Assembly (NCBI RefSeq): GCF_003063645.1
Contig: NZ_NESJ01000007.1
Location: 124,001 to 188,000 of the forward strand
Length of the DNA: 64,000 nt
Source of the DNA: Limnohabitans sp. 2KL-51
Lineage (GTDB): Bacteria; Pseudomonadota; Gammaproteobacteria; Burkholderiales; Burkholderiaceae_C
Reading direction: 5' to 3'
Positions 34,488-43,900 of this stretch are shown here, piece after piece; the stretch's first letter is position 1; each line of letters begins with the position of its first letter. A model generated the notes under the pieces. It saw nothing but the letters and a program-made list of their open reading frames with translations, ran no database searches and had not been told where the DNA came from. The position numbers were made by a program, and so were the translations under genes.

Positions 34488-34943
34488 TTAGCCGCCGCAA
34501 CCGCCCAAAGTGACCTTGACTTCTTTCTTGGCCCACAAAGCTTTGCCGTCGTTCATGATGGCCACAGCGTAGACATCCGAGGACTGGCCCATTTTGGCGC
34601 GGGTCGAGAAATTGGCGTCGACCGCATCGGTCACGTAAAACATGGCCACCAAAGCGGATGGGTTCTTCTCGACCATGATCAGCAACTGCTTGACGCCAGA
34701 CAGTGCTGTGCTGGCACCCAATGGCACAACCGCACCGTTTTCGGCGATGTCCGGACCTATGATGGTCACGTCTTTGCTTTCGGTCAGGCTGGTCGCGCCT
34801 GCGGCCTTGGCAGCGTCTTGCACCGACTTGGCGTCGAATGCGGCTTTGTTGAAAGCGGCGTGGGCAAACTGTGGGAAACCCGCAGTGGCCAAGAGGCCAG
34901 CCACAACAGCGCTTTGCTTGAGTGTCTCGCGACGGTTTTGCAT
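34488..34943 (-). CDS. soxY: Sulfur-carrier protein SoxY
   Basis: 151-residue carrier with the defining C-terminal GGCGG tail; Cys149 bears the sulfur chain being oxidised. The N-terminus MQNRRETLKQSAVVAGLLATAGF is a twin-arginine-type signal (NRRETLK) that can carry SoxZ along. It is directly upstream of soxZ and 69 bases downstream of soxD. Confidence 0.96.
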   Translation of the reverse strand: MQNRRETLKQSAVVAGLLATAGFPQFAHAAFNKAAFDAKSVQDAAKAAGATSLTESKDVTIIGPDIAENGAVVPLGASTALSGVKQLLIMVEKNPSALVAMFYVTDAVDANFSTRAKMGQSSDVYAVAIMNDGKALWAKKEVKVTLGGCGG

Positions 34944-35012
34944 CTGATATCTCCTTGATGATTGAGTGATGCTATTGAAACAGGTTCAGAAGTGCAACGG
35001 GTATATCCCGTA

Positions 35013-36086
35013 TTACTTGCTGGCCCCCTTGGAAATCCATTCAGCAATTTGCTTGGCATCTGCTTCAGGCAGATTTTGTGCAGGCATGGGGATTTGACCA
35101 TACACACCCACACCACCGGCCTTGATTTTGCTCAAAATATAGTCGGTCTTACCGGCTTGTTTTTTGGCAATTTCATTGAAGCCAGGGCCCACAATCTTCT
35201 TGTCCACACCGTGGCAAGCTGTGCAACTGTGCTTGTTCAGGAGCGCAATCGCTGCTTTGGCTTCGTTGTTTTCAGGCTTAGCAGCGGCCACTGGGGCTGC
35301 TGCGGCCACCGGAATACCAGCCTTGGGCTCGGGTTTGGTGGTGTCTGCGCCGCGCTGTGGGCCAACGATGCGGTTTTGCTCTTGCAAGTTACCGTGGGCA
35401 TTGCGCGCAAAGTCAGGCAGGTACGAAGCGACCTTGGGCTCAGGCGTGCAGTCCTTCATGCAAATCTTGTTGGCGGTGTCGGGTTTTTTAACGCCACCGA
35501 ATTCATGGCCAGGCCACATCGCATGGGCCGTGGTCATGCCGTTGCGGTTGGGCATGTGGGCCTGCACTTCGGCGATGTTCTTGTCCGACAGCACGTAGTT
35601 GTCGGGCACGATGTTGGCCAGGTTGAGCATGAAGGCGGTCACGGCATACACCTCCTCAGTGGTCAGTGTCTTGGGGTTGGTCCAGGGCATGGCCCGGTTG
35701 ATGTAATCCCACAAAGTGGAAACAGTGGACACCTTCATGATGGTGGTGCGGCCCGGAAAGTCCGTGCGCTGCAAATTGGCTACACGGCCTTTCTTGATGT
35801 CTTCTGCGGTGGTGCCACCAATGAGTGGACTGAACACCTCGTTGGACTCACCAAACACACCGTGGCAATGGGCGCACTTGGCCTCCCACACATCCTGTCC
35901 TTTGGCCACCGAGCCCGAGCCGGCAGGCAGCCCCTTGAAGTCGGGGCGCACATCAATGTCCCACTTGGCCACTTCCTTGGGTGTGGCAGATCGCCCCACA
36001 CCCGGGTATTGGGTGCTTTGCGCAGTTGCCAAACCAGCAGCTGCCATCAACGTCACAGTCAAAACAGCATTACGAAACCTGGACAT
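35013..36086 (-). CDS. soxD: Sulfane dehydrogenase cytochrome subunit SoxD
   Basis: 357-residue periplasmic diheme cytochrome that transfers electrons from SoxC. Haem motifs are CAHCH (71-75) and CTACH (288-292), each in a class I cytochrome domain; a proline/alanine linker of variable length separates them. The signal peptide ends at GLATAQ. The gene overlaps the soxC stop by 17 bases. Presence of SoxCD means that the sulfane sulfur can be fully oxidised to sulfate without stored sulfur. Confidence 0.95.
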   Translation of the reverse strand: MSRFRNAVLTVTLMAAAGLATAQSTQYPGVGRSATPKEVAKWDIDVRPDFKGLPAGSGSVAKGQDVWEAKCAHCHGVFGESNEVFSPLIGGTTAEDIKKGRVANLQRTDFPGRTTIMKVSTVSTLWDYINRAMPWTNPKTLTTEEVYAVTAFMLNLANIVPDNYVLSDKNIAEVQAHMPNRNGMTTAHAMWPGHEFGGVKKPDTANKICMKDCTPEPKVASYLPDFARNAHGNLQEQNRIVGPQRGADTTKPEPKAGIPVAAAAPVAAAKPENNEAKAAIALLNKHSCTACHGVDKKIVGPGFNEIAKKQAGKTDYILSKIKAGGVGVYGQIPMPAQNLPEADAKQIAEWISKGASK

Positions 36087-37434
36087 TTTTCACCTCACCG
36101 TTTTCCTGGACCAACCACGACTGGATGGCATTGTTGTGATAAATAGAGCGCGTACCACGCACAGTACGCAACTGTTGGTATGTAGGCTGCAGATGGCCTG
36201 TTTCGTCTTGTGCACGACTTTGGATGATGGCGGGCTTGCCGTCCCAGACCCAATCCAGATTGAAACGGGTTAAGGCTTTGGACAGAACTGGCGTCTCTAG
36301 GCGTGCCTGACGCCAGTTGCGACCGCCATCGGTGGAAACATCCACGCGCTTGACCTTGCCTTTGCCCGACCAAGCCAGGCCGGTGATGTTGTAAAAGCCC
36401 TTGTCGAGCAAAACCTGACCACCCGAAGGCGTGGTGACCACACTCTTGATTTCCTGCAAATTGGTGTACTGGCGGTGCAGCCCGCTGGGTTGCAAATCGA
36501 TGTAGTGAATGGCCTCGTCTTTGGCGGCATAGGGCTTGTCGCCCACTTCGATGCGGCGCAGGTACTTGACCCAGCTCACACCTTGCACGCCAGGCACCAC
36601 CAAACGAAGGGGGTAGCCGTTTTCGGGGCGCAACATTTCCCCGTTTTGTCCATAGGCCACGATGACCTCCCCCGAGGTGATCAGGCTCATGGGGATGGTG
36701 CGGGTCATGGAAGAGCCGTCGCCACCTTCGGCCAAAACGAACTTGCCGTTTTTGAGGTCAGCACCCGCCAACTCCAGCAAGGTGATCAAGGGAACGCCCG
36801 TGAACTCACTGCAAGACAACATACCGTGCGTGTACTGCACAGTGGGCACCGCCACATTACCCCATTCGGTCGCTGTGTTGGCACCGCACTCGATGAAGTG
36901 GAAACGCGACACAGAAGGCAAACGCATGATCTCGTCCATGGTGAAGACCATGTTCTTTTTGACCATGCCGTTGACCATGAAGCGGTGCTTTGACGGATCG
37001 ATATCCCACCAACCTTGGTGGTGACGCTCGAAGTGCAGGCCGCTGGGCGTGACGATGCCAAACAAGGACTGCAGTGGCGCGAACGACACCGATGCTTGTG
37101 TGGTTTGTGTCAGGCCAGGGCTTTGACGGCGCTGCAAGTTCGCTTCGAACTTGGAGGGCTTGCCATAACCTTCAACGGCCACACCCTGCCCCAAACCCGT
37201 GGTGTGCTCGGGCAAGTTCAGGATGTTGGGGTCACCCCCTTCGGTGGGCACGGGGTTGCTCTGGGCCATGGCCATGGGTGCAGCCGCACCAGCAGCCGCA
37301 GCCGCAAAGGCGTTGCGAATGAAATCGCGGCGACCTTTTTTGCCTTCTGCAAAGACCTCCTTGATGCCACTGGGGGTCAGGAAGCTTTCAGGCGCTTTTT
37401 GCACCCGTCCTGAGTTGATGTTGTCTGCGTTCAC
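36070..37434 (-). CDS. soxC: Sulfane dehydrogenase molybdenum subunit SoxC
   Basis: 454-residue molybdopterin enzyme of the sulfite-oxidase family that oxidises the sulfane sulfur bound to SoxY. A Tat signal (GKKGRRDFIRNAFAAAA) lies after an unusual 33-residue hydrophilic N-terminal extension. The molybdenum ligand is Cys183 in HFIECGANT; the dimerisation domain ends the protein. It overlaps soxR by four bases and soxD by 17. Confidence 0.95.
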   Translation of the reverse strand: MNADNINSGRVQKAPESFLTPSGIKEVFAEGKKGRRDFIRNAFAAAAAGAAAPMAMAQSNPVPTEGGDPNILNLPEHTTGLGQGVAVEGYGKPSKFEANLQRRQSPGLTQTTQASVSFAPLQSLFGIVTPSGLHFERHHQGWWDIDPSKHRFMVNGMVKKNMVFTMDEIMRLPSVSRFHFIECGANTATEWGNVAVPTVQYTHGMLSCSEFTGVPLITLLELAGADLKNGKFVLAEGGDGSSMTRTIPMSLITSGEVIVAYGQNGEMLRPENGYPLRLVVPGVQGVSWVKYLRRIEVGDKPYAAKDEAIHYIDLQPSGLHRQYTNLQEIKSVVTTPSGGQVLLDKGFYNITGLAWSGKGKVKRVDVSTDGGRNWRQARLETPVLSKALTRFNLDWVWDGKPAIIQSRAQDETGHLQPTYQQLRTVRGTRSIYHNNAIQSWLVQENGEVKNVQVS

Positions 37435-37760
37435 ACAAACTCCTTGTTGAGTTGATCATTCATGTCCGCACCGATGGCCACTTGCGTGCATACCGCACGG
37501 CAAACCCTCGCCACAGTGTCATCCGCAATCCGATAAAACACCTGAGCGCCTTGACGGCGCTTGCCCAACACCCCCGACCGGAACAGGATGTTCAGGTGCT
37601 GCGACATGTTGGGCTGGGCCACACCGATGTTCTCGAGCAATTGCCCTACGTTTTTTTCACCCTGGCAAAGCGCACTGATGATGCGAAGCCGAATGGGTGT
37701 CGACATCACGGCAAACAAATCTGCCGCTTTGTCAAATACCTCATCCTTTTCCACTGTCAT
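37431..37760 (-). CDS. soxR: ArsR-family regulator SoxR of the sox operon
   Basis: 109-residue winged-HTH repressor (HTH about residues 37-62: VGQLLENIGVAQPNMSQHLNILFRSG). Cys32 sits at the start of the region before the HTH, and Cys87 and Cys91 lie in the C-terminal helix; related SqrR/BigR-type sensors respond to sulfane sulfur through a cysteine pair in these two places, although the spacing here (55 or 59) is shorter. The ribosome-binding site AAGGA precedes the ATG at 37760. It is the first gene of the sox operon and overlaps soxC, so it controls its own operon. Confidence 0.92.
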   Translation of the reverse strand: MTVEKDEVFDKAADLFAVMSTPIRLRIISALCQGEKNVGQLLENIGVAQPNMSQHLNILFRSGVLGKRRQGAQVFYRIADDTVARVCRAVCTQVAIGADMNDQLNKEFV

Positions 37761-37781
37761 GCTGTCCTTACCATTAGGTTC

Positions 37782-37805
37782 ATATATTCGGAAGTTCGAA
37801 TATAT
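37782..37805. promoter_or_regulatory. Operator for the SoxR/ArsR-type repressor
   Basis: Perfect 9-base inverted repeat ATATATTCG-gaagtt-CGAATATAT, 22 bases upstream of the soxR start codon. The ATTCG/CGAAT core with a six-base spacer matches the known operator shape of sulfur-responsive ArsR repressors (BigR/SqrR, ATTC-N8-GAAT). It probably overlaps the soxR promoter. Confidence 0.8.
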
Positions 37806-37925
37806 ACGATAAGCGATGAATCTGAATCAGGGATTACACGAGGTTCGCTTCATGATCGGGACAAACCCTGATGTGAGTTTCCAGTCCTGCTGTTTTGATG
37901 AAAACCCAGTCGGAGGTCGTAGACG

Positions 37926-38003
37926 ATGGACTTCAATCCAGCCGTAAACATGCCTTTTGAAAAAGCAGGGTGTTTGTCAGCGCCCCAAAAGGCAAAGACC
38001 TAA
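37926..38003 (+). CDS. Possible small protein of 25 residues beside the sox operator
   Basis: Short frame with a strong ribosome-binding site GGAGG nine bases before the ATG, reading MDFNPAVNMPFEKAGCLSAP then QKAKT. It is on the plus strand, divergent from soxR and ending five bases from the stop of the convergent cytochrome gene. It has one cysteine. It could be chance; no family is recognised. Confidence 0.3.
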   Translation: MDFNPAVNMPFEKAGCLSAPQKAKT

Positions 38004-38007
38004 GGCT

Positions 38008-38331
38008 TCATTTGAACTTGTAGTGATCCCGGTTGAGCACCGCCGCCACCGAGGTCACGTCCTCTGGAAACATGCCCAGGTTGAGCTCGGTGTTGCACTG
38101 CTCCACCATGCCGCGCAAAAAAGCGGCAGTGTTGATGCGCCCCTGTGGCTTGTAAATCGCGCTGCCGTCGCCCCCCACCTTGGCCACGTGACAGGCCGCA
38201 CATTTGCTTTCGGTGATGAGTTTTTCACCCAGTTTGTAGTCGGCATCCTTGAAGATGGCGGGTTGGGCATGGGCCAAACTGCTTCCCAAAATGCAAAGCC
38301 CTGCCAAGACGGTTGTTCTGCAAATGTTCAT
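38008..38331 (-). CDS. Small periplasmic monohaem cytochrome c
   Basis: 107-residue protein with a signal peptide ending at SLAHA and one haem motif CAACH (about 43-47). The rest (GRINTAAFLRGMVEQCNTELNLGMFPEDVTSVAAVLN) is a helical cytochrome fold in which MFPED can supply the axial ligand. The start is ATG 38331 (GGGGA upstream). It lies downstream of the cytochrome c551 gene beyond a terminator, and may have its own promoter. Similar small cytochromes accompany sox genes as electron acceptors. Confidence 0.8.
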   Translation of the reverse strand: MNICRTTVLAGLCILGSSLAHAQPAIFKDADYKLGEKLITESKCAACHVAKVGGDGSAIYKPQGRINTAAFLRGMVEQCNTELNLGMFPEDVTSVAAVLNRDHYKFK

Positions 38332-38345
38332 ACCCATTTCCCCGT

Positions 38346-38380
38346 AAAAAAGCCGCTCAAGGGCAGACCTTTGAGCGGCA
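38346..38380 (-). terminator. Intrinsic terminator after the cytochrome c551-type gene
   Basis: Stem GCCGCTCAAGG / CCTTTGAGCGGC with one bulge and a short GCAGA loop, followed on the minus strand by TTTTTTACG. It ends the transcript of the cytochrome gene at 38452 before the next small cytochrome gene. Confidence 0.85.
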
Positions 38381-38451
38381 AACAAAAGCCACGAGTACCA
38401 ATCGAGCTTTCTAAATCATCTGTTTTCAACCAAGCCTGTCAACGGCTTGAA

Positions 38452-38760
38452 TTACTTGGCACCAGCCAGAATCCAGGTGGCCAGCGTCAGGGCGTCGGCG
38501 TCGCTCAAAGCCGCTTGAGCGGGCATGGGCACAGGGCCCCACTTGCCTGAACCACCGGCTTTGATGCTCTTGGCCAAATTGGCTGCTGCGTCCTTTTGGC
38601 CGCCGTATTTTTTGGCCACGTCCTGGTAAGAAGGACCCACCAGTTTCTTGTCCACGGCGTGGCAGGCCATGCAGGCGTTTTTCTTGGCCAAGTCCGGGTT
38701 GGCGAATGCGGGGGCTGTCATCAGGGCAGAGACGGCAACAGCAGCAAAAATCAGTTTCAT
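38452..38760 (-). CDS. Cytochrome c551/c552-type electron carrier
   Basis: 102-residue class I monohaem cytochrome c with a signal peptide ending at APAFA, haem motif CMACH (30-34), the conserved KLVGPSYQDVA after it and a C-terminal axial-methionine loop GPVPMPAQAALSDADA. The size and motifs match Pseudomonas-type c551. It can carry electrons from SoxAX/SoxCD to a cytochrome oxidase. It is transcribed alone between terminator and a 157-base upstream gap. Confidence 0.93.
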   Translation of the reverse strand: MKLIFAAVAVSALMTAPAFANPDLAKKNACMACHAVDKKLVGPSYQDVAKKYGGQKDAAANLAKSIKAGGSGKWGPVPMPAQAALSDADALTLATWILAGAK

Positions 38761-38917
38761 GAGAGCTCCGTGTGAGGGGTTTTAAATATAACCAGACGCT
38801 AATTTAACCTAAATCAAGACGGCTCTGTGCAAAACCGCTCAACTTTAGTCTCAGGGATTTTACTGAGCGCCCGCTGCACAGAGCCCCAAAGCCATCCCCA
38901 AAACGCGGCCATAGGAC

Positions 38918-39298
38918 TCACTCAAAGGCAGGCTGCTCGGGCTTGACCACCGTTTTGCCAGCAGCGGCCCAAGCGTCAAAACCACCCGCAATCGATGAAA
39001 CATTCAGGTAGCCCATGCTTTGCATGGTTTGCGCTGCCAAGGCTGCGCGGCCGCTGGTCTTGCAGTACAACACCACCTTCAGGTCGCGGCCCGACAAGGC
39101 GGGCGTGCCGCTGAGCTTGAACTCGAGTAAGCCCCGGGGCACCAGAACCGCGCCGGGCAAATGGCCTGCGGCAAATTCATCGGCCTCGCGCACATCCATC
39201 AAAACATCGGCTTGCTGAATGGCTTCATCGGCGTCTTGCAAGGCGATCTCGCGGACATGGGCTTTGGCTTGCAGGACCAGATCATGGGCTGTTTTCAT
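38918..39298 (-). CDS. Rhodanese-like sulfurtransferase
   Basis: 126-residue single-domain rhodanese with active-site loop CKTSGR (Cys79) and the preceding VLMDVREADEFAAGHLPGA. It has no signal peptide and is cytosolic. It is the last gene of a minus-strand run with TolC, DUF2892 and RND genes upstream, 30 bases after the TolC stop, so it is probably in that operon. It may handle sulfane sulfur linked to this pump. Confidence 0.92.
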   Translation of the reverse strand: MKTAHDLVLQAKAHVREIALQDADEAIQQADVLMDVREADEFAAGHLPGAVLVPRGLLEFKLSGTPALSGRDLKVVLYCKTSGRAALAAQTMQSMGYLNVSSIAGGFDAWAAAGKTVVKPEQPAFE

Positions 39299-39328
39299 GG
39301 TGTATCCTTAAAGTTCAAACAATGGGTT

Positions 39329-40714
39329 TCAGGGTGCCAACTGGGCGTTCAGGCCCTGCAAGCTTTGCACAGAGAGGCTACCGGTCAAGGCGTCCAGTTG
39401 CAAGCGGGTCAGCAGCAACTCGGTCTGCGCGCGCAGCCAGCCCAGTTCGGACTGGGCCGCGTCGTTTTGGGCTTGCAGCAAATCCAAGGTGGTGCGGTCA
39501 CCCACTTGGCGGCCCAAGCGGGTGGCGTCCAGTCTTGCAGTGCTGGCTTTCCATGAGGCTTGCAGTGCCGACAAACGGGCAGGCCCGGTTTGCAAAGCCA
39601 ACCATACCGAGCGGGCTTGCTGCTGGGTTTGCTGTACGGTCAACTCGTATTCGGCCTCGGCTTGCGCTTGCGCGCTCACGGCTTCTTGCAGTTTGGCGCT
39701 GCGGTAACCGCCGGTGTACAAGGGCACGTTCAGGCTCAAGCCCACCATCTGCTGGCTTTGCGTGTTGCTGGCAGGGCCAAAGTCGCCGTCGCCGCTCAAG
39801 CGGTCACGCCCGGCTTGGGCCACCAGGTCCAGTGTGATACCGCCGCGGGCTTGGTGCTTTTTCACTTCTTGCCGGGCAACATCCCACTGGGCTTTTTTCA
39901 GGCGCAAACCGGTGTTGGCTTCGCGCACTTGGGCCAGCACCTGGTCCAAAGGCGGCGATGCGGCTGCAGACTCAGCGGCTTTGGGCGTCAGGGGTTTCAG
40001 GGTCTCGGTGGGCAATCGGGTGGATTCGGCCAATACTTGGCGGGCCATTTGCAACTCGCTGTCGGCAGCCAGCCACTGCGCTTGCAAGCCCGAGGCACGG
40101 GCTGCCGCTTCGTGCGTGTCGGTCACAGGCAAATCACCGATCGCAAAACGGTCTTGGGCTTCGGTCAGCGAGCGCTGCACGGCAACGTGTTGGCTTTTCA
40201 AAACTTGCAACTGGCGCTCGGCCAGCAACACGTTGAAATAGCGCTGCACCGTGAGCAGCATGAACTGCTGCTGGGCCAGATCGGCGCGCCATTCAGCCAC
40301 GCCTGCTGCGTGCTGCAATTGCGCTTGCTGGGCTTGGCGCTCAGGGCTGTAAAGGGGCTGCTTGGCTTGCAAAGACCAGCGCGTGGACAACGCTGCGCTG
40401 GCCGAGGTGGCAAAACTGCCGGGCATCGGCGGCTGACCACCGACTGCAAACTGCGCACCTGTGGTGCGGGTCTCAGACGACATGGCCCCCACCGTGGCGC
40501 TGCCCATCACGACAGGTCGCCATAGCGAATGGGCCTGCGCTTCGTAGGCTTGCACCGTAGAACGGGTGGCTTGCACCACCTGCATCTGCGGGTCGTGCTG
40601 GCGTGCCTGCTCCCAGGTTTGCAGCAGGTCCAGCGCCTGCGCCGAAGGGACGAAGAGCGCTGCGGCCAACAGCGCACCGCTCAGGCGTTTGAGGTTCAAT
40701 CGTGAGGGGGTCAT
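39329..40714 (-). CDS. TolC family outer-membrane protein
   Basis: 461-residue outer-membrane efflux protein. A signal peptide (LSGALLAAALFVPSAQA) is followed by two repeated helical/barrel halves typical of TolC; DLLQTWEQARQHDPQMQ and VGLSLNVPLYTGG mark the start of each. It provides the exit duct for the RND pump encoded upstream. It lies 18 bases downstream of the DUF2892 gene. Confidence 0.93.
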   Translation of the reverse strand: MTPSRLNLKRLSGALLAAALFVPSAQALDLLQTWEQARQHDPQMQVVQATRSTVQAYEAQAHSLWRPVVMGSATVGAMSSETRTTGAQFAVGGQPPMPGSFATSASAALSTRWSLQAKQPLYSPERQAQQAQLQHAAGVAEWRADLAQQQFMLLTVQRYFNVLLAERQLQVLKSQHVAVQRSLTEAQDRFAIGDLPVTDTHEAAARASGLQAQWLAADSELQMARQVLAESTRLPTETLKPLTPKAAESAAASPPLDQVLAQVREANTGLRLKKAQWDVARQEVKKHQARGGITLDLVAQAGRDRLSGDGDFGPASNTQSQQMVGLSLNVPLYTGGYRSAKLQEAVSAQAQAEAEYELTVQQTQQQARSVWLALQTGPARLSALQASWKASTARLDATRLGRQVGDRTTLDLLQAQNDAAQSELGWLRAQTELLLTRLQLDALTGSLSVQSLQGLNAQLAP

Positions 40715-40732
40715 GGCGCGCTGGCTTTCTGA

Positions 40733-40939
40733 TCAGCCGCGCTCAACGCCCAGCTTGCCGAGGATGGACTCCATCAGGCACCACTTGGTGAGGGCGCTTT
40801 GCAGCAGGTTGGCCCCCACAAAGGCGGTGAACGCCAGCCACCATTCGCTTACAAAAAGGGGACTGCCCTGCACGCCCAAAGCCAAAGACAACAGCACAAA
40901 GGTGCCAGCGACCAAACGAACGATTTGCCAAGATTTCAT
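40733..40939 (-). CDS. DUF2892 inner-membrane protein (YgaP-type membrane domain)
   Basis: 68-residue membrane protein with two hydrophobic helices (IVRLVAGTFVLLSLALGV and WWLAFTAFVGANLLQSALTKWCLME), the DUF2892 pattern found C-terminal to the rhodanese in E. coli YgaP. Here the rhodanese is a separate gene 1.4 kb downstream in the same operon. Its function is unknown; YgaP-like systems act in sulfur transfer. Confidence 0.85.
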   Translation of the reverse strand: MKSWQIVRLVAGTFVLLSLALGVQGSPLFVSEWWLAFTAFVGANLLQSALTKWCLMESILGKLGVERG

Positions 40940-40975
40940 GGTGATTTACTCCTGTGATTTAAAAAAAGAAACACT

Positions 40976-43900
40976 TCAAGCGCCGTACTTTTTGCGGTAG
41001 GCCACGTAATACAAAGTCGGGATGACGACCAGCGTCAGCACGGTGGATACGAAGATGCCGAAGATCAGCGAGATGGCCAAGCCATTGAAGATCGGGTCGT
41101 CCAGAATGAAAAAGGCACCGATCATGGCCGCCAGGCCCGTGAGCATGATGGGCTGGGCACGGGTGATAGCCGACTGCACGATGGCGCGGCTAAATTCCAT
41201 GCCGCTTAGCACCTGCAGGTTGATGAAGTCCACCAACAAGATCGAGTTGCGCACGATGATGCCCGCCAGGGCGATCATGCCGATCATGCTGGTGGCGGTG
41301 TACTGCGCGTGCAGCAGTGCATGGCCCGGCATGACCCCGATGATGGTCAAAGGAATCGGCGCCATGATGATGAGCGGCGTGAGGTAAGAACCAAACTGCG
41401 CCACGACCAGCAAATAGATCAGGATCAGGCCCACGCCGTAAGCCGCACCCATGTCGCGGAAGGTCTCGTAGGTGATCTGCGACTCGCCATCCCACTTGAT
41501 GCTGTAGCCACGCCAAGCGTCGTCAGGTTGGTGGATGAAGTACTCCTCCACCTTTTGACCATCCGGACCTTTGATCTGCGCCATGTCGCCGCGCATTTTG
41601 AACAGGCCATACAAAGGACTGTCCACCTTGCCTGCCATGTCGGCCATGACAAAGTTCACCGGCAGCATGTTTTTGTGGACGATGGGTTGCTCGCGCAGCG
41701 TGTCGCTCACGGTGACCAACTCGCGGATGGCCACCACTTTGCCCGTGGCGCTTTTCACGCCCAGCTGTAACAAGGCGTCAAGGTCGCCATGAAGATGCGC
41801 GGGCAACTGGATCAACGCAGGCACCGGGTATTTGCTGCCGTCATACAAATAGGTGGTGTCTTCGCCCGCCAAGCCTGCTCGCAAGGTGGTCACGATGGCT
41901 TGCTGCGACACGCCCAAGACAGCGGCCTTGCGGCGGTCCACCAACAAAACTTTTCGCGGCGCATCGGCGATGGCGCTCTCGTCCACATCCACCACGCCTT
42001 CGGTTTTCTCGAACACCGCACGCACGGCTTTGGACACTTGGCGACGCCCTTCAGCGTCAGGCCCATAAATTTCGGCCACGATGGGCGACATCACAGGGGG
42101 GCCGGGAGGCACCTCGACCACCTTGACGTTGGCCCCGTGACGGCGGCCGATCTCTTGCAAAGCCGGACGCACGCGGGTAGCGATCACATGGCTCTTGTCG
42201 CTGCGATCGGATTTACCCACCAGGTTAACTTGGATGTCCCCCAGCTCAGCGCCTGCACGCAGGTAGTACTGGCGCACCAAGCCGTTGAAGTTGATGGGCG
42301 AAGCGGTGCCGACATAGGCCTGGTAATGCGTGACCTCGGGCACCGTGGCCAAGTGACCACCCAGCTCGCGCATGACGGCCGCTGTTTTTTCCAGAGGCGT
42401 GCCTGCGGGCATGTCCACCACCACCTGGAACTCCGACTTGTCGTCAAAGGGCAGCATCTTGAGCATGACCAAACCGGTCGCAGGCAAGACCAAAGACAAG
42501 GCAATCAAACCGGCAATGCCCAGACCCAACAGCTTGCGGTTGCGCCCGCCCGATTGGGGGTTGAGCAAAGGCTTGAAAACTTTTTCGAACAGGGGTTCGA
42601 GTTTGGCGCTCAGGCCGGTGTGGCCTCCTGCCGCGTCATGCGCATGACCAGTCAGAGGCTTCATCCACATGCCCGCCAACCAGGGTGTGATGACAAAGGC
42701 AATGGCCAGTGACAGCAACATGCCCAAGCTCGCATTGATCGGAATCGGGCTCATGTAAGGGCCCATCAGGCCGCTCACAAACGCCATGGGCAAGAGCGCA
42801 GCGATCACGGTGAAGGTGGCCAAGATGGTGGGGCCGCCGACTTCGTCCACCGCACCGGGGATGATGTCACGCAAGGATTTCCCGGGGAACAGCTGCTGGT
42901 GTCGGTGGATGTTTTCCACCACCACGATGGCATCGTCCACCAAAATCCCGATGGAAAAAATCAACGCAAACAGCGACACGCGGTTGAGCGTGAAGCCCCA
43001 GGCCCATGAAGCGAACAGCGTAGCCGTCAGCGTCAAGATCACAGCCACCCCCACAATAGCGGCCTCGCGGCGGCCCAGCGCCATGAACACCAGTGCCACC
43101 ACCGACGCGGTGGCAAACAGCAGTTTCTGGATCAGCTTTTGCGCTTTATCGTTGGCGCTTTCGCCGTAGTTGCGCGTCTCCACCACTTGCACGTTGTCAG
43201 GGATCACGGTGCCTTGCAGTTTGGCCACACGGCTTTTCACGCCGTTGGCCACGTCGATGGCGTTTTCGCCCGACTTTTTGGTGATGGACAGCGTGACGGC
43301 GGCGAATTCCTCTCCCCCATTTTTTTCGTTTGTGCCGTGCCAGACATAGCGTGCAGCCGGCATGGGGCCGTCCTGCACATCGGCCACGTCTTTCAAAAAC
43401 ACCGGCTTGCCCTGCACCACCTGGACCACCAGGTCGGCCACTTCAGAGGCCTGCGACAGGTGCGGCCCGGCTTCGATGGCCACGCTTTGGTTGCCACCCA
43501 ACAATTCGCCCACCGGCAGCCCCAGGTTGGCCGACTGCAAAGCCATGCGCAAATCGTGCACGGTGACGCCCGAGCCGTTCATGCGCTGCGGGTCAATTTG
43601 GACCAGCACCGCACGGCGCGGCCCACCGATGGTGACCACATCGCGGGTGCCCGGCACGCGCTTGATGTCGGCTTCAATGCTGTGCGCCACGCGTTCCAGA
43701 TCAAAAGCGCTCACATCCGCATTTTTCCCGTGCAGCGTGAGCGACACGATCGGCACATCGTCAATGCCCTTGGGCTTGATGAGCGGTTCAGGCAAGCCCA
43801 AGTTGCGCGGCAACCAATCGGCGTTTTCGCGGATCGTGTCGTGTAACTTGACCAGCGCCTCGGTGCGCGGCACGCCCACCTTGAACTGCACCGTCATGAT

